A stretch of 52,746 nt of DNA, taken from assembly GCA_900608495.1 (NCBI GenBank), contig UWYT01000081.1, forward strand, positions 1 to 52,746, in the 5' to 3' direction. Positions 52,691-52,746 of this stretch are shown in pieces (the stretch's first letter is position 1; each line of letters begins with the position of its first letter). Below the pieces are notes generated by a model. The model had not been told where the DNA came from, ran no database searches, and saw only the letters and a program-made list of their open reading frames with translations. Source of the DNA: Olavius algarvensis spirochete endosymbiont (GTDB lineage Bacteria; Spirochaetota; Spirochaetia; DSM-2461). The translations under genes were made by a program, and so were the position numbers.

Positions 52691-52746
52691 CGCGAGCCGA
52701 GGGGCGCGCCTACCAGAGGCAAAACATTCTGCAGGATATAGCTCGC
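52687..52746 (+). CDS. Partial early gene cut by the window edge
   Basis: ATG 52687 overlaps the ParB-like stop as ATGA and the frame stays open for 20 codons (MTRAEGRAYQRQ...). In Mu-like phages a transposase gene or its partner would be expected here; too little is visible to name it. Confidence 0.6.
   Translation, partial: MTRAEGRAYQRQNILQDIAR

Larger units (their letters stand above)
37093..52746. mobile_element. Mu-like (transposable) prophage with contractile tail, right end outside window
   Basis: Contiguous phage block: leftward tail/baseplate operon, repressor, and rightward early genes. Mu-type content includes the sheath, tube, frameshifted chaperone, TP901-type tape measure, gp44-gp48-like baseplate set, Phage_tail_S-type completion protein, a Ner-like regulator and a ParB-like early gene. 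The block is visibly richer in G+C than the flagellar operon. No integrase gene is seen. The transposase would be expected from or after 52687. Capsid genes are absent from the visible part. Confidence 0.85.

Noticed and set aside
37000-52746. CRISPR array, tRNA attachment site or integrase-type att site
   Set aside because: No regularly spaced repeats, no tRNA-like cloverleaf at the junction, and no integrase gene; the junction looks transpositional.

Overview
The window reads as a spirochaete chromosome segment joined to a Mu-like prophage. Spirochaete origin is inferred from three things. A cell-division block (ftsQ-ftsA-ftsZ, two Xer recombinases, dprA, hslVU) runs straight into one very long flagellar operon. 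That operon has the order known from Borrelia and Treponema (flgBC-fliEFGHIJ-flbB-fliK-flgDE-flbD-motAB-fliLMY-fliOPQR-flhBAFG-sigma28). It also carries flbB, the collar-protein gene typical of periplasmic flagella, and a DUF342/FapA-type protein.

Bases 1-8651 are the division and recombination block on the + strand: the end of ftsQ, then ftsA, ftsZ, a Xer recombinase, a TPR lipoprotein, dprA, a second Xer recombinase, hslV and hslU, mostly overlapping or a few bases apart. Bases 8652-35933 are the flagellar operon, also + strand and almost without gaps. A 15-codon mini-ORF with a near-perfect Shine-Dalgarno sequence lies just before flgB. The order then follows assembly: rod and MS ring, switch, export ATPase, hook, stator, C ring, export gate, then FlhF/FlhG number control, sigma28, a FapA-like protein and two small accessory proteins. 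The hook protein FlgE has no cysteine, and a serine sits where spirochaete hooks carry the lysinoalanine-forming cysteine. A convergent gene at 35963-36976 encodes a NYN nuclease with two LOTUS (OST-HTH) domains.

From about 37093 to the right edge lies a more GC-rich prophage. Its left terminus is proposed at 37093, from a TGTAAC end followed by two 19-bp near-identical motifs on a 22-bp pitch, as expected for Mu-type transposase sites. A leftward late operon (37225-49416) encodes an amidase, a small protein, tail completion and terminator-like proteins, sheath, tube, a frameshifted tail chaperone, tape measure, baseplate hub, spike and wedge proteins, a fibre and a fibre-assembly protein. 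It holds no recognisable portal, terminase, protease or capsid gene. An AT-rich stretch (49571-50283) carries a PH-SHOCT gene and a decayed ORF. Next comes a LexA/CI-type self-cleaving repressor facing an operator-controlled early promoter, which drives a Ner-like regulator, a ParB-like protein and a gene cut by the window edge. If capsid genes exist they lie beyond the right edge, so the structural genes would be split over divergent operons; otherwise the element makes only tails.
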